Shown: in pieces, positions 11,188 to 21,817 of the stretch
How the letters are laid out: each line of letters begins with the position of its first letter
Position numbering within the stretch: position 1 is the stretch's first letter
Assembly: GCA_030407315.1 (NCBI GenBank)
Contig: JALQPE010000012.1
Location: 1-64,000 of the forward strand
From: Asparagopsis taxiformis
Taxonomy: Eukaryota; Rhodophyta; Florideophyceae; Bonnemaisoniales; Bonnemaisoniaceae
DNA length: 64,000 nt
Reading direction: 5' to 3'
Notes under the pieces: generated by a model
What the model saw: the letters and a program-made list of their open reading frames with translations, nothing else
Databases searched by the model: none
What the model was told of the DNA's origin: nothing
Made by a program: the position numbers and the translations under genes

Positions 11188-11635
11188 GTTAGGGCCCAGA
11201 TATGCTGATCTGCCTCGCGTCCGAGTTTTTTTTCATGGGAAGGACAGGTGGTACCCTGACTGATGGTAAAGAAAACCAAAGAAGAATATGCCGAGAAGCC
11301 GTCACGATGTGGGAGTACGTTCCACAATAGCTTCCTGACGGACATGCTTGCAAAGGAACGATTACTCGTCTTACAAGGAATCATGCTCCAATCTCAGCTT
11401 TTTGGCCGGGCTAGAGATCTTGCATGAAAAATAAGCCCACATCCCATAGAAAGTGACGACGGACCTGAGGCTATAGTGAAGAATTCACAAAACGGGAGCA
11501 CTTGCTGTAGTCAGTGAAGTACTATATGACTTCCCGAGCTGCCTTCAATAACCAAAGCGGTACAAGCGAGTCATTTCTGAACTTGAGCGCAGGTTTTGAA
11601 GCCAAAACAAGCAAATTAATTCAAATGCTACACTC
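11188..11635 (+). mobile_element. Copia internal 5' segment (leader and start of gag)
   Basis: This sequence lies between the copia 5' LTR and the gypsy insertion point. A short frame near the end (SAGFEAKTSKLIQMLH, about 11583-11631) looks like the N-terminal part of a copia Gag. It would join the gag remnant that begins after the gypsy 3' LTR at 25300 (KLPESLVAFML). The flank before the gypsy LTR reads CACTC, where ACTAC would be expected for a perfect target-site duplication. Confidence 0.7.
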
Positions 11636-12294
11636 TGTAGTATACGTGGCAATTCCGAAATTGCAAATATTTACGTTTTCCGCGGAATTCGAATTTCGGC
11701 GGACACGACCGGCGACAGCAATGCACGAACATTGCTGGCGCATGCGCGCGCGCAACCGGCACACGTGTGCAACGAACGTACTGGCAACGGCCAACGGACC
11801 AACGGGTCCCTACGTGTGACCCACAAGGTCCTTTCCCATTCGGGGACGTTACGAGCAGTGTTTACACTGTAAAGCGATGCCATCGTGGCCATATAGGTAT
11901 TGGCATCGTGCCGGGAGGGAAAGGGGACAAGACAACGATCGAGCAACGGCTCTAGTCTACGACTGACTTCTACGTTTACGTTTACGTTTTGCCTAACGAG
12001 GCTTCGTCTCCGTCGAGCTGCGTACTCCCTACCCATCGCCGCACGTAAGGCTGATTGCGTGTAGTGCCTCCGGGCTTGGTCGAGAGCGCCTCCGGTGACG
12101 TACCACCTCGTGTGCTAACGTAATCCTCGCGTGGATTGTTGCGTCGTGACGCTCGTGTCTACTCGCTAACCACTCTACCTTCCTACCTAACAATACAGTC
12201 AAAACACCAGCGGGTGGACTGCTCGTTTCGTTTCGTTAAGGACAGCGTGTCCGTGGCTCGTACCAGCTACTTCTAGAACTAACGTGGTTCCACA
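11636..12294 (+). repeat. Gypsy 5' LTR
   Basis: It runs from TGTAGTATACG to GGTTCCACA and is essentially identical to the 3' LTR except for one missing T. One base after its end, TGGTCTCTCGACC begins; TGG two bases after an LTR is the usual position of a tRNA primer-binding site, but I cannot assign the tRNA. The LTR contains a T(ACGTTT) run near 11970-11986. Confidence 0.95.
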
Positions 12295-12393
12295 CTGGTC
12301 TCTCGACCTAGAAGTTGCTACGAGCATAACGACAACCAACGAGGTTGAGCTCTTTTACGTTAACGAAAAGCTACGTGCTACAGACGACGGTCT

Positions 12394-14795
12394 ATGAATT
12401 ACGCTGTGTCGAATTCCAGCGCGTCGCCCAGGCAACCGTTGCCAACGTCAGCGGACGCCGAAGCCGACGTGGCCTTGTCAGCAGAAGCGATCTTCGCGAC
12501 TGATCGATCTATCCCGCCGGATATCGAGGCGATCGGCCAGCTACCACGTACGGTAAGCCCGTTTGAGTCCGTGAGTATGGACCCCGCAACGCGCGGTCAG
12601 CTCAACGAAGGGAACGTGACTCCCACGGCACTACGTGTAGTGTACGAAGACCTTCGAGGTCACATCGAAAGGGCGAGCGACGCGGCCGTCGACGAAGCCG
12701 TAAGGCAGAGACTCGGAGTCTCGGAGCGCGAAGCTCGTGCGTTACGTGAACGCTCAGCGACCCTCGAACGGGAAAACGAAGATTTACGAAACCGCCTCTC
12801 CGCCGTGGAGGGAAGACTCGACTCGTTTGTCGTAGTATTCAACGAAATCGTCGCCGGACGTTCCGCTCCGCCGAGCGGAAGCGATCCGAATTACGAAGGC
12901 TCGCGCGCCTATAACTCGCAATCCTCCCCGGCCGTTCCGGGAGGATACCCACCAACACCCGGTCCGACGACCCCGACAACGTACGGAAGGGGGGCGACAG
13001 TGCAACGAGCCATCGCCAACCCCGACGAGACGCCACGAAGGCAATTACGTTTTAACGATACGCCAGACCACGCGCGGTCGGCGGACGCAGCACGAGCTGC
13101 GCAATTCGATACGAGAGCTCCCCCGCCACGTGAACGTACATTCCGTGGCTGGGTACGTTCGGCACGACGGACACGCGAGTCCACGAAAACGAACGTGCCG
13201 ACGCGGTACGCTTACCAGGGAACGCCCTCGGACCCGTTTGCCACGCGTTGGCAGAGCACACGACAATGCTCGACGCATTTGCGAACGTGGTGTCGTACCG
13301 CATGTACCGACTTAACGATGTACGTGAACATCTCTACGTGAACGAGAGTCAAAGCGTACATAAGCTCAAACGTGAGCTGGAGGGACTTTTCCCTACGTTA
13401 AAGCCGTTCTCCGGCCGGAATCCGATTACGTTACTCGGATTCCTCGCCCAAATACGTGATGGGTTCAGCACACTCGGAGTGTGCGAGGGAGTGGCAGTAC
13501 GTGCGCTGCACTTCTTCCTCGAAGGGGACGCCCGACGGTTCTACGATTCCCAGTGTACGACTGGTGTGATCACGACTGATCCGACGAAGAGGTTCTCGTG
13601 GCCTCACGTAATCAACGCGTTGATCAAACGATACCTGCAAGACGACGTGCTGCAGGAGGCCTACGAAAAGGTCACGATGATCACGCAGAGTCCTAACGAG
13701 GACGAGAATCAGTACGCTGATAGACTCGACACCGCCACGCGGGCGTGTAACTACGTGTTTACGGATCGACTCCTCGTTCACCACTACGTACGTGGTTTGC
13801 TGCCCTCGACGCGGGCAGCAGTGACGGAACGACTCCGGTCACTCCCCGAACGAGAGAGGAACGACCTCACCGTTGTGAGACGATTGGCGACGGCCGAAGG
13901 AACGACCTTCCGTGCACGTACGGCAGCTGTCGCGTCAGCCGCGAAACCGAAAGTGCGGTTTCCGGTGAAGCCTACGTTGGCTATTTCCGACCACGAGTCG
14001 AGGAAGTTCGCGGACTACGATGAGTCCGCGTACTTACGTAATGAACGGGCTAACGAGCCCAGTTACCACGATGGTAACCCGAACATCCCCGCGAGGGACG
14101 ACGACGACGTGTCGCTCGCTGCGGTTCACGTTGCCGAGAATTTGGAGGCGATCCTCTTCACGAACGGGCCGCCGCCCAACGATACGAAAACGGCAAACGA
14201 AAAGCCGGACGAGCTCGAAGCTCGATTGAACCGTCCATGCGAGGACGTGCCGAAGCTCACGAGCGAGCAGACGCAATTGGCGCACTCCGTAATCCCGAAT
14301 GATTACTGGACGCTGTCGTGTTGGTCATGCCGCGAAGATGGCCACTCGACGTTTACGTGTCCGCGTCTGACGCCAGATCAACGGATCTTTTTCGCGTACA
14401 AGTACTACCTCTTCCACGTGAAGAGCAACCCACGTCAGGCTGAGTACTTCCGCCAACGAATGGCCAAGCGTCACCAGGAACGACCTGATGAGCGAGGGAA
14501 CGTGACCCCGCGGAGGTACGGCACGCCGCCTACGATACTCCGAAACCCCAATCGTGACGGGGGAAGGCCCTTCGACAGGCGCCGCGGCGACTTTCGTAAT
14601 GACCGACGTGACCCCCGCCCGTGGGCGAACGAACGAAATGGCCAGCGTAATGGCCGCAGCGGAGTCTACGTGACGACCTCCGCTGACGAAACACCACTCG
14701 AGGTGGAAACGAGTCACGATGACGAACGAGCTTCGTGGGCTCACGACGACAACGTGTCGAACGGCCCCGCGCCGGGAAACGACCAGGCGATGTAG
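12394..14795 (+). CDS. gag: Gypsy Gag polyprotein (one internal frame break near 13245)
   Basis: Gag forms the particle and packages element RNA. The ATG at 12394 is about 100 bp after the LTR. The first ~285 codons include a Glu/Arg-rich coiled-coil stretch (LRERSATLERENEDLRNRL, about 12735-12795). Near 13245 the signal drops back one base and continues in a frame running to the TAG at 14793-14795. That frame carries the capsid-like region (PTLKPFSGRNPITLLGFLAQ) and a canonical CX2CX4HX4C zinc knuckle (CWSCREDGHSTFTC, near 14319-14360), then an Arg/Asp-rich tail. The break at 13245 may be one missing or extra base, or two separate frames. The last ~60 bases overlap pol, which is reached by -1 frameshifting at 14774. 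Confidence 0.85.
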
Positions 14796-17700
14796 GTCAC
14801 GAGCCACCCACATCGCCTGAACCCTTACGTAAAAGGGGGACGACCGACGTCGATGATTGGTCCTCCGCAGGCTCACCGATGAACGAGAGTTACGTAAAGC
14901 TCACGGCCGCGAAGGCCAACTCGAGTCACACGACACCCGACGTGGGGGAAGAAACGAAGTCCGACGGGACGAACGAACCTCACACGAAGAGGAAGCCTCG
15001 CAGACGAGCGAGACGCGCTACCCGGAAGCACGACGCTTCCGAGCGCGAGAAAGCCAAGCACGCGGCTTATACGAAGCGTGTCGACGCAAAAGAAGCCATA
15101 CGGGCTCATACGGTGAAGCGACGAACCGCTAGCGAAGACGTAGACCGCGCGCCGGTCAGGACCGAACCGTTGGTCCTCGACGGGCATACGTGCCTACTTG
15201 CGTCGAAGCATTATATCGTGTCCGGAACGATCGGACTAGACCTCAACGTGATGAGGGCGATTACCATCGCGATGGATACGTGCAGCGGCTACAACTTGAT
15301 ACGAACAAGTTTACTACCCTACGACTGGGTCGACCGCTGTCTACGTGACGAAGAGCTACCGAAGCTCGGAGACGCCAACGGGCGACGTTTGCCTATCGAA
15401 GGCGCCATCCTGCTTCGTGTCAGGTTGGGGAACTCGCTGTTCCGCGTAAAATTCTTCGTAGCCAACACGCTGGCTGTTCCCGTTATAATGGGCACGTCGT
15501 TCATGTCGAAGCATGTCGATGCTATACGCTGTCGAGCGCAGACAATCGACCTCCATCGGGGGGATACGATACCCATTATCGCGGAGGGCGATACGACGAC
15601 TCCGTACGAGGAGGGGGAAGAGACGAATCCAAACGTGGAACACCCGAAACGCCGCGAGCGTAACGCGGCCTCGAATAGGCCGAGCCGAACGTTCTCGGTT
15701 CGCCTGACGAAGTACACGCGTGTACCGGCGATGTCGCAACGGACCGTCAACGTGACGACGGATGCGACCGGACTCGTGTTCCTCGAACCGAAAGCGTCGG
15801 TGCAATTCCGGCATGGGCTGCGCATAGCCAACGGAGTGGTCGACGTAGGACCGAGAGAGACGTTCTCTATTATCGTGTCGAACTTCACGAAGAAGGACCG
15901 CGAATTGCCGAAAGGCGCAACGATTGCGTACGCGGTACGCTCCCCGTTGGGAATCGTCCCACTCAAGCGTGAGGGCGGCGAAGCCCTCGCGAAGGTTTTG
16001 AACCTACCGCTAGTCGACGCGACGACGCGGACAAATACGAACGGGTTGGGCGACGAAACGCCAGACCCGTTGGTCAACGAAAAGGGGAACGACCCCGCCA
16101 CGAATTGGCAGTCGACAATCGATTTGTCGCACCTCGACGACGAGGATTTACGAAAGCGCATCAACGAGATGCTAGCTACACATTCGTCAATGTGGACGAG
16201 CGGACGCCTCGGCGAAATCAATGCTACGGAGCATCGAATCGAACTCGAACCGGGCACGCGGCCCATACGTTCAATGCCCTATCGTCAGGGTCCGGCTTTA
16301 CGTACGATAGCCGAGGAGCAGATCACGAAGATGCTCAACGAAGGGGTTATCGAACCCGCGTCCAGCGAATGGGCGTCACCAATCGTGTTGGTGCCGAAGA
16401 AGGACGGATCCTTACGTTTCTGTGTCGATTACAGGCGTTTGAACGCGAAAACGATCGCTGATTCGTACCCGCTTCCTCGTATGGAAGATTGCCTCGATTC
16501 GTTGGGCGACGCCGCCATCTTCACGACACTCGATTGTAACGCCGGTTACTGGCAAGTGCCCGTCTCCGCCGAGGACCGTGATAAGACAACGTTTACGTCT
16601 TTCATGGGAACGTATCGCTACGTGCGAATGCCATTCGGGCTACGAAATGCCCCCGCTACGTTTCAGCGGACGTTGGACATCATCCTCTCCGGAGTACGTT
16701 GGCAATCGTGCCTGGTCTACTTAGACGACGTAATCGTCTTTTCGAAAGACCTCGAGTCTCACCTGGGTCACGTTGACCAGGTGCTTTCCCTGCTACGCGC
16801 AGCGGGAGTAACGTTAAAGCTCACGAAGTGCTCGTTCTTTCAACCACGAGTTGACTACCTGGGGCACGTGATTACCCCAGGGAAGCTGCACGTCGCAGCT
16901 CGGAACAAGGAAGCCTTTCGTACGGCTACGTTCCCACGCGACAAGACGCAATGTCGATCGTTTTTGGGCGCGGCCAACGTTTACCGCCGTTTCGTAAAGG
17001 CGTATGCCGAGATCGCTCGGCCACTCAACACGATGTTGAAGAAGGACGCTTCCCCCGATTGGACGAACCCAACGGACGCGCAAACGAATGCGTTCGAAAC
17101 GTTGAAGACAATACTGGTGTCGCCACCAGTATTGCACCTTCCGAAGGCGGGACGTCCGTTCATGATCGATACCGACGCGTCGGCGTATCAGCTGGGAGCT
17201 ACGTTGCTCCAGCAGCAGAACGAAGATAAACCCAACGAATGGGTGCCGATTGGGTACTGGTCGAAGACCCTCAACGAAACCGAACGCGGTTACTCGGCAA
17301 CGGAGCGCGAGTGTTACTCCGTCGTTTGGGCGATAACGTCGCTCCGACCCTACGTAGAGGGTCAACGATTTACCGTACGTACGGATCACGAAGCCTTACG
17401 TTGGCTGATGACGTTGACGGACGCGTCCGGACGACTACTACGATGGAGGCTACGCGTTGCCGAATTCGATTTCGAAGTCACGTACAGGCCTGGGCGCGTG
17501 CACCAGGTACCTGACGCTTTATCACGTGTGATATCTACGTATGACGACGGTCGACCCGTCGACGATGACGTACCATCGTACGGGGACGCGGTCCTCGTGA
17601 CGACTCGCAGTCGGCGACAACCCACACGAAATGGGCAAGGACGAACGACGTCCGTACGTAAAAAGGCAACGAATGCCAGGGGTCACGACGACCCGTCGAA

Positions 17701-19324
17701 CGAGACTCGTGATGAACGAACATCAGCCACGACGGCTGGCCACGATGGCCTCGAGTTCAACCGCGACGCGTCGCTCGATGACGTTCTCGACGAGGAACCG
17801 GATTTCCTCGACGAACAGCGCGCTGCTGAAGACGATTCGGCACGCGTGCCACCAGCTGACGTTCAGCTTCCCATTACGAGGGACGAGCTTATCGAAGCTC
17901 AACGCGAGGACGCGTTCTGTCAAACGATACTGACACGACAGTCCGAGACGCAGGACGCTGCATTCTTCGAAGGCCACGATGGCTTACTCCGACGCCGGAA
18001 CCCTCACGATGAGGAACGTACACAAATCGTTGTGCCGGCTTCGTTACGGCCGCGGCTGCTGGAGTTAACGCACCACCACGTCCTCGCTGGACATCCCGGG
18101 CAAACGCGTATGTACTATACCCTACGGAGGACGTACTACTGGCCCGCGATGGCCGCCGACATCCACGCAACGGTACGAAACTGCGTTGGATGTGCGAAGA
18201 ACCGCGTGAAGCTTCGCAAACGGACGAACCCGTTACGTTTATTTCCGGCTACGGAGCCGCTGCGAGACCTATGTATCGACATACTAGGTCCGCTTACGAA
18301 GACCACGCGTGGTAACCGATTTATCCTCGTGATAACGGACCGCTTCACGAAGCTGACTAGAGTCGTACCTCTACGAAATATCGATTCCGCCAACGTGGCG
18401 AGCGCGTTCGTCAACGCGTGGGTCTTCTCGTATGGACCCCCACGGACGCTCATAAGCGATAACGGAAAGCAGTTCGCTGCTAAGTTTTTCCAGCGCGTCT
18501 GCAACGAAATCGGCGTGACGAACGTCTTTACGTCGACGTACCACCCCCAAACGAACGGGCAGGTGGAGCGCTACAACAGGACGATCCTGGCGATGCTGCG
18601 CAATTACGTGAACGAAAACCAGAACGACTGGGATCGATACGCATCGGCGTTAACGTTTGCGTACAACACGCATGTGCATTCGAGCACGGGCACGACGCCC
18701 TTCGATTTGATTCTCACGAATCCACCGCCACCGTTGGCGCTACACACGTCGGTAACGAACCGCGAACTACCCGACGGGGGAGGGCGAGCCACTTACGTTC
18801 GTGAGCTCGCCACAACGATGGATAACGCGTATCGAACGCTGAAGGCCGCGCAGGCACGTTATAAACGAAATTTCGACAAACGAGTCCGTGTCTCGAATCG
18901 AAACATCCGCGCGGGAGAATACGTATTCATCGACCCGACGGACGGGACCACGAAGGGCACGAAGCTCGGCAACCACGCGTTGGGACCGTTCCGCGTACTA
19001 CGTAACGACGTACGAACGTTCGTCATCCAACGAGGAGACGTAGTTGAACGTGTCAACTCGGACCGCGTTGCGTACGCGCCAACGCCGGCGAACGCGCCCC
19101 CGCCGGAGCCATACGATGCCACCGAGGCAGACCTCGACAAGAACCGCGACGGTCCGGCGTATGTAGTAGACGACCTACTCAACCACCGCGTGAACGAGGA
19201 CGGAACGTTAGACTTCCTCGTGAAGTGGGTCGGGTATCGTAACCCTACGTGGGAACCCCGCCGGAACGTATCTGAAGAGAGCGTCTCTCGATACTTCGCA
19301 CGCGTGCGACGAGCAACAACGTGA
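14735..19324 (+). CDS. pol: Gypsy Pol polyprotein: protease, RT, RNase H, integrase, chromodomain
   Basis: This is an uninterrupted 1,529-codon frame, -1 relative to gag; its translation probably begins by frameshifting at 14774-14780, not at its own start codon. Protease: MDTCSGYNLI near residue 179 and VIMGTSFM further on. Reverse transcriptase: FCVDYRRLN, MPFGLRNAPATFQ and the catalytic YLDD near residue 660. RNase H: MIDTDASAYQLGA near 811 and VRTDHEALRWL. Integrase: an HHCC zinc finger (HHHVLAGHPG ... CVGCAKN) near 1110-1150, then DILGPL, ISDNGKQF and YHPQTNGQVERYN as the DDE core. A C-terminal chromodomain (residues ~1475-1525: FLVKWVGYRNPTWEP) would bind methylated histone tails and steer integration. 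All key motifs look intact, so the enzyme may be active. Confidence 0.97.
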   Translation: MGSRRQRVERPRAGKRPGDVGHEPPTSPEPLRKRGTTDVDDWSSAGSPMNESYVKLTAAKANSSHTTPDVGEETKSDGTNEPHTKRKPRRRARRATRKHDASEREKAKHAAYTKRVDAKEAIRAHTVKRRTASEDVDRAPVRTEPLVLDGHTCLLASKHYIVSGTIGLDLNVMRAITIAMDTCSGYNLIRTSLLPYDWVDRCLRDEELPKLGDANGRRLPIEGAILLRVRLGNSLFRVKFFVANTLAVPVIMGTSFMSKHVDAIRCRAQTIDLHRGDTIPIIAEGDTTTPYEEGEETNPNVEHPKRRERNAASNRPSRTFSVRLTKYTRVPAMSQRTVNVTTDATGLVFLEPKASVQFRHGLRIANGVVDVGPRETFSIIVSNFTKKDRELPKGATIAYAVRSPLGIVPLKREGGEALAKVLNLPLVDATTRTNTNGLGDETPDPLVNEKGNDPATNWQSTIDLSHLDDEDLRKRINEMLATHSSMWTSGRLGEINATEHRIELEPGTRPIRSMPYRQGPALRTIAEEQITKMLNEGVIEPASSEWASPIVLVPKKDGSLRFCVDYRRLNAKTIADSYPLPRMEDCLDSLGDAAIFTTLDCNAGYWQVPVSAEDRDKTTFTSFMGTYRYVRMPFGLRNAPATFQRTLDIILSGVRWQSCLVYLDDVIVFSKDLESHLGHVDQVLSLLRAAGVTLKLTKCSFFQPRVDYLGHVITPGKLHVAARNKEAFRTATFPRDKTQCRSFLGAANVYRRFVKAYAEIARPLNTMLKKDASPDWTNPTDAQTNAFETLKTILVSPPVLHLPKAGRPFMIDTDASAYQLGATLLQQQNEDKPNEWVPIGYWSKTLNETERGYSATERECYSVVWAITSLRPYVEGQRFTVRTDHEALRWLMTLTDASGRLLRWRLRVAEFDFEVTYRPGRVHQVPDALSRVISTYDDGRPVDDDVPSYGDAVLVTTRSRRQPTRNGQGRTTSVRKKATNARGHDDPSNETRDERTSATTAGHDGLEFNRDASLDDVLDEEPDFLDEQRAAEDDSARVPPADVQLPITRDELIEAQREDAFCQTILTRQSETQDAAFFEGHDGLLRRRNPHDEERTQIVVPASLRPRLLELTHHHVLAGHPGQTRMYYTLRRTYYWPAMAADIHATVRNCVGCAKNRVKLRKRTNPLRLFPATEPLRDLCIDILGPLTKTTRGNRFILVITDRFTKLTRVVPLRNIDSANVASAFVNAWVFSYGPPRTLISDNGKQFAAKFFQRVCNEIGVTNVFTSTYHPQTNGQVERYNRTILAMLRNYVNENQNDWDRYASALTFAYNTHVHSSTGTTPFDLILTNPPPPLALHTSVTNRELPDGGGRATYVRELATTMDNAYRTLKAAQARYKRNFDKRVRVSNRNIRAGEYVFIDPTDGTTKGTKLGNHALGPFRVLRNDVRTFVIQRGDVVERVNSDRVAYAPTPANAPPPEPYDATEADLDKNRDGPAYVVDDLLNHRVNEDGTLDFLVKWVGYRNPTWEPRRNVSEESVSRYFARVRRATT
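14774..14780 (+). promoter_or_regulatory. -1 ribosomal frameshift slippery site GGGAAAC
   Basis: The heptamer G GGA AAC lies in the gag-pol overlap in the correct phase: gag reads GGA AAC, and slipping back one base reads GGG AAA. It is five codons before the gag stop. This X XXY YYZ type is used by several retroviruses for gag-pro or gag-pol expression. It fits the -1 relation between the gag and pol frames. Confidence 0.88.
14784..14819 (+). promoter_or_regulatory. Hairpin stimulating the gag-pol frameshift
   Basis: CAGGCGATGT (14784-14793) and ACATCGCCTG (14810-14819) are perfect reverse complements, giving a 10-bp stem with a 16-base loop. The stem starts 3-4 bases after the slippery heptamer, slightly closer than the usual 5-9. 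The loop contains GGTC, which could pair with GACC near 14840 to make a pseudoknot; this is a guess. Confidence 0.8.
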
Positions 19325-21817
19325 AAGGCCACGACGGCCCCCGAAAACGCACACGAGCGTCGGGTTAAGCGCACGCGTGCGCGACGTTGCACGATGCAAC
19401 AAACGAAGGCGACGAGCCGCACGAACGAGAAGCGAAGGCACAACGAGTGGCCGGGACGTCCACCCTTGCGTTGGGGGGGCGCGATGCGTGCTAGAGCCGT
19501 CGCTCTTTTCGTTTTCGACACCATACGTTGGTGGAGGCACGAGCGCCAACGAAAGATTGGACGACGAGTCCACGCGCGGACGATTCACACGATGTGAAGA
19601 GCCACGACTGGCTCGACAGTGTTGACCGTCCCACGGGCAAAGGTGACGACACCACGGGCCACGGACGGACAACACGTCAGATTTTTCGCGCGAAAAATTA
19701 TACTTGGGCCAGCGGGCCATGGACGCACGGTACGAAAAATCGGGCCGATTACAGTGCGCTAATCCGGCCAAATCTCGGGACACGCGTGCCCCGAAAATTT
19801 CGTAATTTTGGCATGTCACGTGAGCCATCGTACGTCCCCGTGGACAGCCGCTGACAACGAGTCGCATCGACCAACGAGGTCAACGCCAAACAGCTCGCGA
19901 GCTAACGGCAACGTGACGCCGGAAGGCGGAGAAACGACGTAGGACGGACGCGTCCCCAACGAAGATGGCAACGGCCTCATTACGAAACTTCCCGCACGAA
20001 GCGGAACGAAGCTATACGTTAGCCGACGAATTAGACCAACGGGTCTCAGCGCACGAAGCGCGCGAGTAAAGCGTGCGAACGACGAGCCAACGAGGCCGCG
20101 ACGACGGACGGCGAACCGTATCGCCATCGTGAGGCACGACGCCGAACACGGTAGCCACGTACGGCAACCACGGAACGACACAACGGTGTCCTGCCACGCG
20201 GGCATAACGAACGACGCGCGAAAGCGAAAAGCCCGCCGGCTAGTCGAAACGCACGAGCAAACCCGAAAGGGGTTGACCACGTACGGTCACGAAGGCTAAG
20301 ACGCGCACGTCCGCGTCGCAAACGAAGCTAACGAGCTTAGACCCCGTTCGAATTCGAAGGCGCGCGCGCCACCGGCCACGTCGGCCAGGATACGAGCGCG
20401 TACGCGGACGTCGCTAACGATAACGACGCACGCAACGGGCCGAACGTACGAAACGAAATACGAATACGCAACGGCGTACAAGCTGGTAGCCAACGTAAAC
20501 GGCACAGCTGAAGGCAACGAGCCGACGAAAAGTTGGCTCACGTAACAGCCTCAACGCCCGCGGGCATGCGAAACGACTGCGTCAATCGCGTCCCCGTCGG
20601 GTTCGCAAGTCGAATAAACGAATTACGCAACGGCGTAGAGGGCGAGCATTACGTATGCCCAGGTGCACGTCGCACCACATAACGAATGAGCTAACGAAAC
20701 GCTCCTCGGACGCCGCGGCGAACGACGCCACCACACGAAGCGGACTAGCGCAACGATTGCGCCACCGGCTAACGTGAAGCCGCGGGAACGTGAAGCGCGA
20801 CGGCGCTAACGGTGTTAACGGCTATACGAAAAGCCAAGCCCGCCGGCAAAAACGTTGTCTACGGAACCGCGACGCACCACGACGCACTACCGCGTACACG
20901 CAACGGCGTGAAACGTCAAGCCAACTCACGCGCGAGTCGGCCTGACGCTTAGCGAATTTTCCGTCCAGCTCACCGGAGCGAATTAAAATTGGCACCGACG
21001 TGCTACGTGCCAGAGAGCTCGAATGCTCAACGGAATTCGACACCCGACGGGGTTATCCGCACGAGGAACGACGGCGGAAACGAATTCCGAGATAGTTACA
21101 AAATGATAACGCCACTGGCCAACGTGAAGCCGCGGCAACGCGAAGCGCGACGGCGCTAATGACGTCAACGGCTATACGAAAAGCCAAGCCCGCCGGCCAC
21201 CACGTCGTCAACGAAACCGCAACGTACTGCGACGAATTACTGCGTACACGCCACGGCGTAGAACGTCAAACCGACTCACACGCCCGTCGGTCTGACGTTC
21301 GACGAAATTTTCGCCCAGCTCATCGGAGCAAATTAAAATGGGCACCGATGTGCTACGCGCTAAGGAGCTCGAATGCTCAACGAAATCCGACACCCGACGG
21401 GGTTATCCGAACGAGAAACGACGGCGGAAACGATTTGCGAGTTAGTTACTAAATGATACGCACGCCAACGGGCTCTAAGATCGAGGTTAACGTACCACTC
21501 GCAGTGAAAAGCCGCCGCTACGCGCCGCCGCTTTGCCGAATAATTGCGTGTGTTACGAACCTGCCAACGGGCACGCGCCGCCGCGAACTCGAAACACGGG
21601 CTACGTAAGCCTTACGACACCCGACGGGGTAGACGCCACAACAAAAAAATTGTGGGGAGGGGCTTAACGCTAAACCCCTCCTCTGCTGCAGACGACCTGC
21701 CAAACGCAAATTACGAAGCTCAACGGAGCCATGCGATTACGCAAAGAAACAAGACGAAGTTTACGAAGCAATACGATGCTAGAGCCGACGTGGCCTACGA
21801 ACTAACCTAGGAACGAC
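19325..21817 (+). other. Gypsy 3' non-coding region
   Basis: This stretch after pol has no long sense frame. It is saturated with ACG/CGT words like the rest of the element. It contains a two-copy tandem repeat (20761-21460). A region this long after the chromodomain is unusual for a simple chromovirus. Confidence 0.7.
20761..21460 (+). repeat. Two tandem copies of a 350-bp unit
   Basis: Copy 1 (20761-21110) starts GCCACCGGCTAACGTGAAG and copy 2 (21111-about 21460) starts GCCACTGGCCAACGTGAAG. They share landmarks such as GGCTATACGAAAAGCCAAGC, CGAATGCTCAACG and CACCCGACGGGGTTATCC in the same order. Many substitutions separate them, so the duplication is older than the insertion itself (the LTRs are nearly identical). 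Confidence 0.9.

Noticed and set aside
13245..13341. A second programmed frameshift inside gypsy gag
   Set aside because: I see no slippery heptamer with a downstream structure at the switch; a single-base error or mutation is simpler.
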